NCBI RefSeq assembly: GCF_014268445.2
Contig: NZ_CP077089.1
Span: forward strand, 858,501 to 922,500
Direction: 5' to 3'
DNA: 64,000 nt
Source of the DNA: Pseudomonas tensinigenes
GTDB lineage: Bacteria > Pseudomonadota > Gammaproteobacteria > Pseudomonadales > Pseudomonadaceae
Shown: positions 22,020 through 31,661 of the stretch, in pieces
Layout: each line of letters opens with the position of its first letter
Numbering within the stretch: the first letter of the stretch is position 1
The notes under the pieces: model-generated
What the model saw: the letters and a program-made list of their open reading frames with translations, nothing else
Databases searched by the model: none
What the model was told of the DNA's origin: nothing
Translations under genes and position numbers: made by a program

Positions 22020-22922
22020 TCAGTCATTCGGGCTGTCGATCTGCTCCAGCATCCACTTCACAAAATCCCGTACCTTCGGCACTTCCGCCGCATGCTCCGG
22101 GTACGCCAGGTAATACGCGTCGGAACTGGGCATTGCATGCTGCCAGGGAATGACCAGTTTGCCGTCGGCCAATTCCTCTTCCACCAGAAATCGCGGCAAC
22201 AACGCCACGCCACAGCCAACCTGCGCGGCACGGATGCACATATAAAAGGTTTCGAAACGCGGCCCGTGGTAACTGTGTTCGGTTTGGTAACCCTGACTGT
22301 CGAACCAGTCGTGCCATGCTTGCGGGCGCGAGGCATTTTGCAGCAGCACCAGATCGGTGAGTTGCGTCGGATCAGTGAACGGCTTGTCCGGCAGGCTGCC
22401 CGGCGCGCAGACCGGCACCAGTTCTTCGCCGAACAGTTTCAGGCATTCAGTGCCGGGCCGTGAGCCCTGACCAAAATAGAACGCCAGGTCGCTGCGCCCT
22501 TGCAGCAGATCATCCGCTTCCTGCTCATTGCACAGATCCAGATGGATCGACGGATGGCGCAGACGCCAGCCTTTCAGGCGCGGCACCAGCCAGCGCGCGC
22601 CGAAGGTTGATGGCGTAGAGACGCGCAGGACTTCAGTCTCACCGCCGTAGGAGCGCAGGTAATGCGTCGACATTTCCACTTGGGTGAGGATTTTTCTTAC
22701 TTCAACCAAGTACAAATCCCCAGCCGGGGTCATCTGCAAGCGCCGCCGCACCCGGCGGAACAACAAGTGCTGCAACAACTCTTCAAGCTGCGCGACCTGT
22801 TTGCTCACCGCGCTCTGGGTCAGGTTCAGTTCCTCGGCGGCGCGGGTGAAGCTCAAGTGCCGGGTCACGGCCTCAAAACACTGCAGGGCGGTGATCGAGG
22901 GCAAGTGGCGTTTGTTCAGCAT
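22020..22922 (-). CDS. LysR-family regulator divergent from amaB
   Basis: A 300-residue LysR-type regulator. The N-terminal helix-turn-helix is clear (FEAVTRHLSFTRAAEELNLT then QSAVSKQVAQLEE), followed by the substrate-binding domain (LRVSTPSTFGARWLVPRL). It belongs to the GcvA-like branch. ATG is preceded by AAGGATC. It is transcribed away from amaB with 163 bp between the starts, the usual arrangement in which the regulator controls the divergent operon. A role in sensing a lysine/pipecolate metabolite is inferred from that position only. Confidence 0.88.
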   Translation of the reverse strand: MLNKRHLPSITALQCFEAVTRHLSFTRAAEELNLTQSAVSKQVAQLEELLQHLLFRRVRRRLQMTPAGDLYLVEVRKILTQVEMSTHYLRSYGGETEVLRVSTPSTFGARWLVPRLKGWRLRHPSIHLDLCNEQEADDLLQGRSDLAFYFGQGSRPGTECLKLFGEELVPVCAPGSLPDKPFTDPTQLTDLVLLQNASRPQAWHDWFDSQGYQTEHSYHGPRFETFYMCIRAAQVGCGVALLPRFLVEEELADGKLVIPWQHAMPSSDAYYLAYPEHAAEVPKVRDFVKWMLEQIDSPND

Positions 22923-23085
22923 GGCCGATCCTTTTCTTGTCTTTCTGTGCGCAGCATGAATAAACGGAATGATATCTCGCGTAAAGGTCGTTTGTTGCCT
23001 TGCCATTGTGACGCTACAACTAAAGGCCTGCCCGGTCGCGAAACAGTGGCCGCACACATTCAGTTTTTTGCTTGAGGAGTGACCC

Positions 23086-24576
23086 ATGGTTGCCGCATTG
23101 CTTGATCGTCTAGGGGTGAACCCGGCCCTTTATCAGAACGGCAAAGTGCCGGTGCATTCGCCGATCGACGGCAGCCACATTGCCGCCGTGAACTGGGAAG
23201 GCCCGGCTGAAGTCGAGCAGCACATCAGTCGCGCAGATCATGCGTTCGAGCAATGGCGCAAGGTGCCGGCCCCGCGTCGCGGCGAACTGGTGCGTCAATT
23301 CGGTGAAGTGCTGCGCGAATACAAGGCTGATCTTGGCGAGCTGGTTTCCTGGGAGGCCGGCAAGATCACCCAGGAAGGTCTGGGTGAAGTGCAGGAGATG
23401 ATCGACATCTGTGATTTCGCCGTCGGCCTGTCCCGCCAGTTGTACGGTTTGACCATCGCCTCCGAGCGCCCGGGCCACCATATGCGTGAAACCTGGCACC
23501 CACTGGGCGTGGTCGGGGTGATCAGCGCGTTCAACTTCCCGGTCGCAGTGTGGGCGTGGAACACCACGCTGGCGCTGGTCTGCGGCAACCCGGTGGTGTG
23601 GAAACCGTCGGAGAAAACCCCGCTGACCGCACTGGCCTGCCAAGCGCTGTTTGATCGTGTAGTGAAGAACTTCACCGACGCCCCAGCGAATCTTTGCCAG
23701 GTGATTATTGGTGGTCGCGACGCTGGTGAAGCCTTGGTCGATGACCCGCGTGTTGCGTTGATCAGCGCCACTGGCAGCACACGCATGGGCCGCGAAGTGG
23801 CGCCGAAGGTTGCCGCTCGTTTTGCTCGCAGTATTCTGGAGTTGGGCGGCAACAACGCGATGATCCTCGGCCCAAGCGCCGATCTCGACATGGCCGTGCG
23901 TGCGATTCTGTTCAGCGCCGTCGGTACCGCCGGCCAGCGTTGCACCACCTTGCGTCGTTTGATCGCTCATGAATCGGTTAAGGAAGAAATCGTCACCCGC
24001 CTCAAAGCCGCGTACTCGAAAGTGCGCATCGGCAACCCGCTGGAAGGCAATCTGGTCGGTCCGCTGATCGACAAGCACAGCTTCGAAAACATGCAGGATG
24101 CGCTGGAACAGGCATTGAGCGAAGGCGGTCGGGTGTTTGGCGGCAAGCGTCAGCTCGAAGACCAATTCCCCAACGCCTATTACGTCTCGCCGGCCATCGT
24201 TGAAATGCCGGAGCAGAGCGACGTGGTCTGCAGCGAAACCTTCGCGCCGATTCTGTACGTGGTCGGTTACAACGATTTCCAGGAAGCGCTGCGCCTGAAT
24301 AACGCGGTGCCACAAGGCCTGTCGTCGTGCATCTTCACCACGGACGTGCGCGAAGCCGAGCAGTTCATGTCGGCGGTCGGCAGTGATTGCGGCATCGCCA
24401 ACGTCAACATCGGCCCGAGCGGTGCGGAAATTGGTGGCGCGTTTGGTGGCGAGAAAGAAACCGGTGGTGGTCGTGAGTCCGGCTCGGACGCCTGGCGCGC
24501 GTACATGCGCCGCCAGACCAACACCGTGAACTACTCGCTGGAGTTGCCGCTGGCGCAGGGCATCACATTCGATTAA
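23086..24576 (+). CDS. amaB: L-piperidine-6-carboxylate / aminoadipate semialdehyde dehydrogenase AmaB
   Basis: A 496-residue NAD-dependent aldehyde dehydrogenase of the ALDH7 type. It carries the SATGSTRMG nucleotide-binding loop, the general-base motif ELGGNN, the catalytic Cys in GQRCTT and the C-terminal GAFGGEKETGGGRESGSD stretch typical of the subfamily. In P. putida AmaB oxidises piperideine-6-carboxylate to 2-aminoadipate in the D-lysine/pipecolate pathway. Its product-pathway partner amaA follows at once, which supports this specific call over a generic ALDH. The start has GAGGAG upstream. Confidence 0.93.
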   Translation: MVAALLDRLGVNPALYQNGKVPVHSPIDGSHIAAVNWEGPAEVEQHISRADHAFEQWRKVPAPRRGELVRQFGEVLREYKADLGELVSWEAGKITQEGLGEVQEMIDICDFAVGLSRQLYGLTIASERPGHHMRETWHPLGVVGVISAFNFPVAVWAWNTTLALVCGNPVVWKPSEKTPLTALACQALFDRVVKNFTDAPANLCQVIIGGRDAGEALVDDPRVALISATGSTRMGREVAPKVAARFARSILELGGNNAMILGPSADLDMAVRAILFSAVGTAGQRCTTLRRLIAHESVKEEIVTRLKAAYSKVRIGNPLEGNLVGPLIDKHSFENMQDALEQALSEGGRVFGGKRQLEDQFPNAYYVSPAIVEMPEQSDVVCSETFAPILYVVGYNDFQEALRLNNAVPQGLSSCIFTTDVREAEQFMSAVGSDCGIANVNIGPSGAEIGGAFGGEKETGGGRESGSDAWRAYMRRQTNTVNYSLELPLAQGITFD

Positions 24577-24579
24577 GCA

Positions 24580-24660
24580 GCAGCGAGCTTCAAGCCCCAA
24601 GCTACAAGCAGATCGGCTTGCTGCTTGTAGCTCAAAGCTTGCAGCTGCTCCGACAGGAGC
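24580..24660. repeat. Inverted repeat with CTACAAG arms (amaB-amaA gap)
   Basis: AAGCTACAAGCAG and CTGCTTGTAGCT face each other, flanked by AGCTTCAAG and AAGCTTGCAGCTGC. A related element lies at 49600-49710. Confidence 0.75.
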
Positions 24661-24666
24661 TTGGCA

Positions 24667-25950
24667 ATGCCGTTACGCGAAGAGTGTCTGTGGGAAAAAC
24701 TCACGCCACAAAGGCCGGATAACACCGCGCTGCGGGGCGAAGTGAAGGTCGATGTCTGCGTGATCGGCGCCGGGTTCACCGGGTTGTCGGCGGCGCTGCA
24801 TCTGTTGGAAAAAGGCAAAAGCGTCTGCGTGCTGGAAGCGCATCGCGCCGGTCACGGCGGTTCCGGACGCAACGTCGGGCTGGTCAACGCCGGCATGTGG
24901 ATCCCGCCGGACGAGATAGAAGCCGGTTTCGGCGAAGCGGTCGGCAGTCAGCTCAATCGCATGCTCGGGGGCGCACCGGCGCTGGTGTTCAGCCTGGTGG
25001 ACAAGTACAACATCGATTGCCAGTTACGCCGCGAAGGCACGTTGCACATGGCGCACAACGCCAAGGGCGAGGCGGATTTGCGCAGCCGCGAGCAACAATG
25101 GAAACGTCGCGGCGCACCGGTTGAACTGCTGACCGGCAAGGCCTGCGAGCAAGCCACCGGCACGCAAAAAATTGCCGCCGCATTGCTCGATCGCCGCGCC
25201 GGGACGCTCAATCCGATGGCGTATGTCACCGGGCTGGCCAACGCGGTGAAAGGTCTTGGCGGGCAGATGTTCGATCATTCGCCAGTCACTCGCCTCGAGC
25301 GGCAGGGCTCGAATTGGTCGGTGCAGACTGAGCATGGTTCTGTACTGGCCGAGCAAGTGGTCATCGCCTCCAACGCTTACACCGAAGGCGACTGGACCGA
25401 ACTCAAGCGCAACTTCTTCCCCGGTTATTACTATCAGGTCGCTTCGGTGCCGCTGACCGAGGACGCCGCGCAGCAAATTCTCCCGGGTGGGCAGGGCTCG
25501 TGGGATACGCGGCAGGTGCTGAGCAGCATTCGTCGCGACAAAGAAGGGCGCTTGTTGCTCGGCAGCCTCGGCAACGGCAATCAGAAACCGACCTGGTTTC
25601 TCAAGGCCTGGGCCGACCGCGTGCAGCAGCATTACTTCCCCAATCTGCAACCCGTCGAGTGGGAATGCACCTGGACCGGGCGCATCGCGTTCACGCCTGA
25701 TCACCTTATGCGCCTGTTCGAGCCTGCGCCGGGACTGGTGGCTGTCACCGGTTACAACGGTCGGGGCGTCACCACTGGCACCGTGGTCGGCAAAGCCTTC
25801 GCCGACTATCTGTGTCACGGCAATCCGCAAGCCCTGCCAATTCCCTTCGCACCGATGCAGCCCCTGGCCGGTGTGGGCTTGCGCAGTTGCCTGTACGAGG
25901 CCGGGTTCTCGCTGTATCACGCGGGCCAGTGCCTGCGCATCGTCATTTGA
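24667..25950 (+). CDS. amaA: L-pipecolate oxidase AmaA, FAD-dependent
   Basis: A 427-residue DAO-family flavoprotein. The ADP-binding motif VIGAGFTGLSAA is at about residue 34, and HRAGHGGSGRNVGLVNAGMW follows, typical of this oxidoreductase group. The C-terminus has TGYNGRGVTTGTVVGKAFAD, the second FAD contact. It oxidises L-pipecolate to piperideine-6-carboxylate, the substrate of AmaB. ATG behind AGGAGC is preferred over a TTG two codons earlier. The 90-bp amaB-amaA gap is filled by an inverted repeat, so the two may still be one transcript. Confidence 0.92.
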   Translation: MPLREECLWEKLTPQRPDNTALRGEVKVDVCVIGAGFTGLSAALHLLEKGKSVCVLEAHRAGHGGSGRNVGLVNAGMWIPPDEIEAGFGEAVGSQLNRMLGGAPALVFSLVDKYNIDCQLRREGTLHMAHNAKGEADLRSREQQWKRRGAPVELLTGKACEQATGTQKIAAALLDRRAGTLNPMAYVTGLANAVKGLGGQMFDHSPVTRLERQGSNWSVQTEHGSVLAEQVVIASNAYTEGDWTELKRNFFPGYYYQVASVPLTEDAAQQILPGGQGSWDTRQVLSSIRRDKEGRLLLGSLGNGNQKPTWFLKAWADRVQQHYFPNLQPVEWECTWTGRIAFTPDHLMRLFEPAPGLVAVTGYNGRGVTTGTVVGKAFADYLCHGNPQALPIPFAPMQPLAGVGLRSCLYEAGFSLYHAGQCLRIVI

Positions 25951-26006
25951 GTGTTGAAATATGTTGCCGGAAGCGGCGCTTTTCGATGCAGCGACTAGCC
26001 TGTAAT

Positions 26007-26032
26007 GGTGCGGGTTGTAGCAGTCCCGCACC
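26007..26032. promoter_or_regulatory. Long inverted repeat upstream of the braC promoter
   Basis: Arms GGTGCGGG and CCCGCACC with a 10-base spacer, about 235 bp before the sigma-54 site. The 368-bp gap also has three direct GGTTGCA repeats (26071, 26094, 26162). These are candidates for enhancer sites of an RpoN activator; the inverted repeat could also be a terminator of amaA, though no T-run follows. Confidence 0.4.
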
Positions 26033-26241
26033 AGCAGTGTGCAGTTCGGTGACGCGGGCTGTTACAGGCTGGTTGCACGTCGTTTGGCGCCGCGGTTGCA
26101 ATGATGGCGCGTGCGGGTTGCGCCTGAAAAAATAAATGGTTTCACCTTCCGCGGTTTAGACGGTTGCACGCCCAATGAAAATGGGAACGAAACAGTCGAA
26201 ATAACAAGAAAGCAGCGACTTTTTGAAGAATAAAAAACCGA

Positions 26242-26257
26242 TGGCACGGCCCTTGCT
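26242..26257 (+). promoter_or_regulatory. Sigma-54 promoter of braC
   Basis: TGGCACG-GCCC-TTGCT is a perfect match to the RpoN consensus TGGCACG-N4-TTGCW. Transcription would start near 26268, giving a leader of about 50 nt. Confidence 0.85.
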
Positions 26258-26318
26258 CTGAGCATTCAGTGAAGTGAAGTCGCAGTGCCAACTAAAAAAA
26301 ACCTTGGAGCACCACCTC

Positions 26319-27452
26319 ATGTCCCAGACGTTTTACAAGAAAGGCTTTCTGGCCCTCGCAGTGGCTACTGCGTTGGGTGTTTCTGCGTTTGCTCAAGCTG
26401 ATGTGAAAATCGGTGTAGCGGGTCCAATGACTGGCGCCAACGCGGCATTTGGCGAGCAGTACATGAAGGGTGCACAGGCGGCGGCTGACGCGGTGAACGC
26501 GGCTGGCGGCGTCAACGGGGAAAAAATCGTACTGGTCAAGGGCGATGACGCCTGCGAGCCGAAACAGGCCGTGACGGTCGCCAAGGACCTCACCAACCAG
26601 AAAGTCGCCGGCGTGGTCGGTCACTTCTGCTCCTCTTCGACCATTCCAGCGTCGGAAATCTACGACGAAGCCGGGATCATCGCGATCACCCCGGGTTCGA
26701 CCAACCCGCAAGTCACCGAGCGCGGTCTCAGCGCCATGTTCCGTATGTGCGGGCGTGACGACCAGCAAGGCATTGTGGCCGGTGACTACATCGTCGACGT
26801 GCTCAAGGGCAAGAAAGTCGTCGTGCTGCACGACAAAGATACCTACGGCCAAGGCCTGGCGGATGCCACCAAGGCGCAACTGGTCAAGCGCGGCGTGACG
26901 CCCGTGTTGTACGAAGGCCTGACCCGTGGCGAAAAAGACTTCAGCACCATCGTCACCAAGATCCGTGGCGCCGGCGCCGACGTCGTCTACTTCGGCGGTC
27001 TGCACCCGGAGGCCGGCCCGCTGGTTCGCCAACTGCGTGAACAAGGCCTGAAAGACGTCAAGTTCATGTCCGATGACGGCATCGTGACTGACGAACTGGT
27101 GACCACCGCCGGTGGCCCGCAATTCACCGATGGCGTGCTGATGACCTTCGGCGCCGACCCGCGTCTGTTGCCTGAGAGCAAGACCGTTGTGGACGCATTC
27201 CGCAAGGCCGGTACCGAGCCTGAGGGCTACACCCTGTACGCCTACGCTTCGGTGCAGACCCTGGCTGCCGCGTTCAACGGCGCGAAGTCCAACAAGGGCG
27301 AAGAGGCTGCGGCCTGGCTGAAGAAAAATCCGGTGAAAACCGTCATGGGCGAAAAAACCTGGGATTCCAAGGGCGACCTGAAAGTCTCCGACTACGTGGT
27401 TTACCAGTGGGACAAGGACGGCAAATATCACCAGCTGGAAAAACAGAAGTAA
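26319..27452 (+). CDS. braC: Branched-chain amino-acid ABC transporter, periplasmic binding protein
   Basis: A 377-residue precursor. The N-terminal signal peptide (KKGFLALAVATALGVSAFAQA) is cleaved before DVKIGVAGPMTG. The mature part is the type I periplasmic binding fold of the LivJ/BraC family: the ligand-contact segment GVVGHFCSSSTIPASEIY and the Cys pair C573-type disulfide region DDACEPKQ. It captures Leu/Ile/Val (and related residues) for BraD/E/F/G. First gene of the cluster and directly downstream of a perfect sigma-54 promoter. A REP doublet separates it from braD and could stabilise the braC mRNA to give excess binding protein. Confidence 0.95.
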   Translation: MSQTFYKKGFLALAVATALGVSAFAQADVKIGVAGPMTGANAAFGEQYMKGAQAAADAVNAAGGVNGEKIVLVKGDDACEPKQAVTVAKDLTNQKVAGVVGHFCSSSTIPASEIYDEAGIIAITPGSTNPQVTERGLSAMFRMCGRDDQQGIVAGDYIVDVLKGKKVVVLHDKDTYGQGLADATKAQLVKRGVTPVLYEGLTRGEKDFSTIVTKIRGAGADVVYFGGLHPEAGPLVRQLREQGLKDVKFMSDDGIVTDELVTTAGGPQFTDGVLMTFGADPRLLPESKTVVDAFRKAGTEPEGYTLYAYASVQTLAAAFNGAKSNKGEEAAAWLKKNPVKTVMGEKTWDSKGDLKVSDYVVYQWDKDGKYHQLEKQK

Positions 27453-27487
27453 GGGCTGACGCGATCAACTCATCCCCACCGATCCAA

Positions 27488-27577
27488 TGTGGGAGCGAGC
27501 CTGCTCGCGAAGACGGAATGACTGCCAACACATGTGTTGAATGATCGACCGCATTCGCGAGCAGGCTCGCTCCCACA
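27488..27577. repeat. REP doublet between braC and braD
   Basis: Two inverted REP units in the 240-bp gap. The position after the abundant binding-protein gene fits a role in 3'-end mRNA protection. Confidence 0.9.
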
Positions 27578-27692
27578 GGGACGGTGTGGGATGGGCTGAT
27601 CGTGGCTGACATTGCTCCGACGTAAATCTGTATTTTTCCTAGAAGAACCGCACACCCCGGGTGTGCAGGTTCTCACTGCGTGAGATTGCGTT

Positions 27693-28607
<915 letters not shown>

Positions 28608-28610
28608 GCG

Positions 28611-29912
28611 ATGTCTTCAACCACTCAAAAATCCATCGATATCAAAAAAAGCCTGGTTGAGGCGATTCTTGCCGGCCTGATTGCCCTGATCGTTTTCGGC
28701 CCGATTGTCGGCGTTGTGCTCGAGGGTTACAGCTTCAACCTCGAACCGACCCGCGTGGCCTGGATCATCGGCATTGTCATGATTGGCCGCTTTGCCCTCA
28801 GCCTGTTCCTGCAAACGCCCAAGGGCCTGAAAATTCTCGACGGATTCGAGAGCACCGGTTCCGGTGTGCATGTGCTGCCGGCCGATCACAAATCCTCGCT
28901 GCGCTGGATCATCCCGCTGCTGATTGTGCTGGCCGTCATCGTGCCATTTGTCTCCAATTCCTATCTGCTGGGCGTGGTCATCCTCGGGTTGATCTACGTG
29001 TTGCTGGGGCTGGGGCTGAACATCGTGGTCGGTCTGGCCGGTCTGCTCGACCTTGGTTATGTGGCGTTCTACGCCATCGGTGCCTACGGTCTGGCGCTCG
29101 GTTATCAGTATCTCGGTCTGGGTTTCTGGACGGTGTTGCCGCTGGCGGCGATCACTGCCGGGCTGGCCGGGTGCATCCTCGGCTTCCCGGTGTTGCGTCT
29201 GCACGGCGACTATCTGGCAATCGTGACCCTGGGCTTTGGTGAAATCATCCGCCTGGTCCTCAACAACTGGTTGTCGCTGACCGGCGGCCCGAACGGTATG
29301 CCGGCGCCACTGCCGACGTTCTTCGGTCTGGAATTCGGCAAACGGGCGAAGGATGGCGGGGTGCCGTTTCACGAGTTTTTCGGCATCGCCTACAACCCGG
29401 ACGTGAAGTATTACTTCATCTACGCGGTGTTGTTCCTCGTGGTGCTGGCTGTGCTGTACATCAAGCATCGGCTGGTGAAAATGCCGGTCGGCCGTGCCTG
29501 GGAAGCTCTGCGTGAAGATGAGATCGCCTGCCGCTCGATGGGCCTGAACCACGTGCTGGTAAAGCTCTCGGCCTTCACCATCGGTGCGTCGACCGCCGGT
29601 CTTGCGGGTGTGTTCTTCGCCACCTACCAAGGCTTCGTCAACCCGACCTCGTTCACCTTCTTTGAATCGGCGCTGATCCTCGCCATCGTCGTCCTCGGCG
29701 GCATGGGCTCGACCATTGGCGTGGTGATCGCTGCATTCGTACTCACCGTCGCCCCGGAACTGCTGCGCGGCTTCGCCGAATATCGCGTGCTGCTGTTCGG
29801 CATCCTGATGGTGTTGATGATGATCTGGCGACCACGCGGGCTGATCCGTATCAGCCGTACCGGGGTCACTCCACGCAAAGGTGCCATTCACTATGAGAGG
29901 ACTGCGCCATGA
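28611..29912 (+). CDS. braE: Branched-chain amino-acid ABC transporter permease, LivM type
   Basis: A 433-residue inner-membrane permease of the LivM family with an N-terminal extension of about 110 residues containing two extra hydrophobic segments, as is usual in Pseudomonas. Signature regions include LLGLGLNIVVGLAGLLDLG and the coupling helix AWEALREDEIACRSMGLN. Its last four bases overlap the start of braF. Second pore subunit with BraD. Confidence 0.95.
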   Translation: MSSTTQKSIDIKKSLVEAILAGLIALIVFGPIVGVVLEGYSFNLEPTRVAWIIGIVMIGRFALSLFLQTPKGLKILDGFESTGSGVHVLPADHKSSLRWIIPLLIVLAVIVPFVSNSYLLGVVILGLIYVLLGLGLNIVVGLAGLLDLGYVAFYAIGAYGLALGYQYLGLGFWTVLPLAAITAGLAGCILGFPVLRLHGDYLAIVTLGFGEIIRLVLNNWLSLTGGPNGMPAPLPTFFGLEFGKRAKDGGVPFHEFFGIAYNPDVKYYFIYAVLFLVVLAVLYIKHRLVKMPVGRAWEALREDEIACRSMGLNHVLVKLSAFTIGASTAGLAGVFFATYQGFVNPTSFTFFESALILAIVVLGGMGSTIGVVIAAFVLTVAPELLRGFAEYRVLLFGILMVLMMIWRPRGLIRISRTGVTPRKGAIHYERTAP

Positions 29913-30781
29913 GTGAAGTCGTACTCTCTGTTGAAAAACTGATGATGCATTTCGGTGGCATCAAGGCCTTGAGCGATGTCAGCCTGAAGGTCAAACGCAA
30001 CTCGATCTTCGCCCTGATCGGCCCCAACGGCGCCGGCAAGACCACGGTGTTCAACTGCCTGACCGGGTTCTACAAAGCCTCGGGCGGCAAGATCGAACTC
30101 AATGTGCGCGGCCAGCAGACCAACGTCATCCAGTTGCTGGGCGAGTCGTTCAAACCGACCGATTTCGTCTCGCCGAAATCCTTCCTCAGCCGCATGTACT
30201 ACAAGATGTTCGGCGGCACGCACCTGGTAAACCGTGCAGGTCTGGCGCGAACCTTCCAGAACATTCGCCTGTTCAAGGAAATGTCGGTGCTGGAAAACCT
30301 GCTGGTGGCTCAGCACATGTGGGTCAACCGCAACATGCTTGCCGGCATCCTCAACACCAAGGGCTACCGCAAGGCCGAAAGTGACGCGCTGGACTGCGCG
30401 TTCTACTGGCTGGAAGTGGTCGATCTGGTGGACTGTGCCAACCGTCTCGCCGGTGAGCTTTCCTACGGTCAGCAGCGCCGTCTGGAGATCGCCCGGGCCA
30501 TGTGCACGCGGCCGCAGATCATCTGCCTCGACGAACCGGCCGCCGGCCTCAACCCTCAGGAAACCGAAGCGCTGAGCGCGATGATCCGGCTGCTGCGCGA
30601 CGAGCACGATCTGACCGTGGTGCTGATCGAACACGACATGGGCATGGTTATGAGTATTTCCGACCACATCGTGGTGCTGGACCACGGCATCGTCATCGCT
30701 GAGGGCGGGCCTGAAGCGATCCGTAACGATCCGAAAGTGATCGCGGCCTACCTGGGCGCCGACGAAGAGGAGCTGGTATGA
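29909..30781 (+). CDS. braF: Branched-chain amino-acid ABC transporter ATPase, LivG type
   Basis: A 290-residue cytoplasmic ATPase. Walker A is GPNGAGKT (about residue 36), the ABC signature is LSYGQQRRLEIARA, Walker B is IICLDEPAAGLN, and the switch His lies in LIEHDMGMV. An insertion of about 30 residues after the Walker A region (VRGQQTNVIQLLGESF...) is typical of pseudomonad BraF. It overlaps braE and braG by four bases each (ATGA). Confidence 0.95.
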   Translation: MSEVVLSVEKLMMHFGGIKALSDVSLKVKRNSIFALIGPNGAGKTTVFNCLTGFYKASGGKIELNVRGQQTNVIQLLGESFKPTDFVSPKSFLSRMYYKMFGGTHLVNRAGLARTFQNIRLFKEMSVLENLLVAQHMWVNRNMLAGILNTKGYRKAESDALDCAFYWLEVVDLVDCANRLAGELSYGQQRRLEIARAMCTRPQIICLDEPAAGLNPQETEALSAMIRLLRDEHDLTVVLIEHDMGMVMSISDHIVVLDHGIVIAEGGPEAIRNDPKVIAAYLGADEEELV

Positions 30782-31494
30782 CGCAACCGATCCTCGAACT
30801 CAAAGACCTCGATGTCTTTTATGGCCCGATCCAGGCGCTCAAAGGTGTTTCGCTGCAGATCAACGAAGGGGAAACCGTCAGCCTGATCGGCTCCAACGGT
30901 GCCGGTAAATCAACGTTGCTGATGTCGATCTTCGGTCAGCCACGGGCGACCAGTGGGCAGATTCTTTATCAGGGCGTCGACATTACCCACAAGTCCTCGC
31001 ACTACATCGCTTCCAACGGCATTGCGCAGTCGCCGGAAGGGCGGCGGGTGTTCCCCGACATGACCGTCGAGGAAAACCTGCTGATGGGCACCATCCCGAT
31101 TGGTGACAAGTACGCGAAAGAGGACATGCAGCGTATGTTCGAGCTGTTCCCTCGGCTTGAAGAGCGGCGCACGCAGCGGGCAATGACCATGTCCGGTGGC
31201 GAGCAGCAAATGCTCGCCATCGCTCGTGCGCTGATGAGCCGACCGAAGTTGTTGCTGCTGGATGAGCCAAGCCTTGGCCTGGCGCCGATTGTGGTGAAGC
31301 AGATCTTTGCGACCCTGCGGGAACTGGCGAAAACCGGCATGACCATTTTCCTCGTCGAGCAGAACGCCAACCATGCGCTGAAGCTGTCGGATCGCGCGTA
31401 TGTGATGGTCAACGGCGAGATACGCCTGACCGGCACGGGTAAGGAACTGTTGGTGAATGAGGAGGTGCGTAACGCCTATCTGGGCGGGCACTGA
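30778..31494 (+). CDS. braG: Branched-chain amino-acid ABC transporter ATPase, LivF type
   Basis: A 238-residue ATPase: Walker A GSNGAGKS, signature MSGGEQQMLAIARAL, Walker B LLLLDEPSLGLAP, switch His region LVEQNANHALK (Asn replaces His, as usual in LivF). It forms the heterodimeric motor with BraF. Last gene of the operon, followed by a strong terminator. Confidence 0.95.
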   Translation: MTQPILELKDLDVFYGPIQALKGVSLQINEGETVSLIGSNGAGKSTLLMSIFGQPRATSGQILYQGVDITHKSSHYIASNGIAQSPEGRRVFPDMTVEENLLMGTIPIGDKYAKEDMQRMFELFPRLEERRTQRAMTMSGGEQQMLAIARALMSRPKLLLLDEPSLGLAPIVVKQIFATLRELAKTGMTIFLVEQNANHALKLSDRAYVMVNGEIRLTGTGKELLVNEEVRNAYLGGH

Positions 31495-31511
31495 TTCCTC
31501 GACGTTATGCA

Positions 31512-31544
31512 CAGCCCCGGCGACGCAAGTCCCGGGGCTTTTTT
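31512..31544 (+). terminator. Intrinsic terminator of the bra operon
   Basis: Stem AGCCCCGG/CCGGGGCT followed by six T. Confidence 0.92.
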
Positions 31545-31569
31545 ACATCTCAAACCCTCCTCAACCCCC

Positions 31570-31659
31570 TGTGGGAGCGAGCCTGCTCGCGAATGCGGTG
31601 TATCAGTCACTTGATTGTCTGGATATGCCATCGCTTTCGCGAGCAGGCTCGCTCCCACA
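31570..31659. repeat. REP doublet (head-to-head)
   Basis: Two inverted REP units just past the bra terminator. Confidence 0.9.
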
Positions 31660-31661
31660 GT

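Noticed and set aside
26007..26032. NtrC binding site upstream of braC
   Set aside because: NtrC sites have GCAC and GTGC facing across a short gap; here the arms are in the opposite sense and widely spaced.
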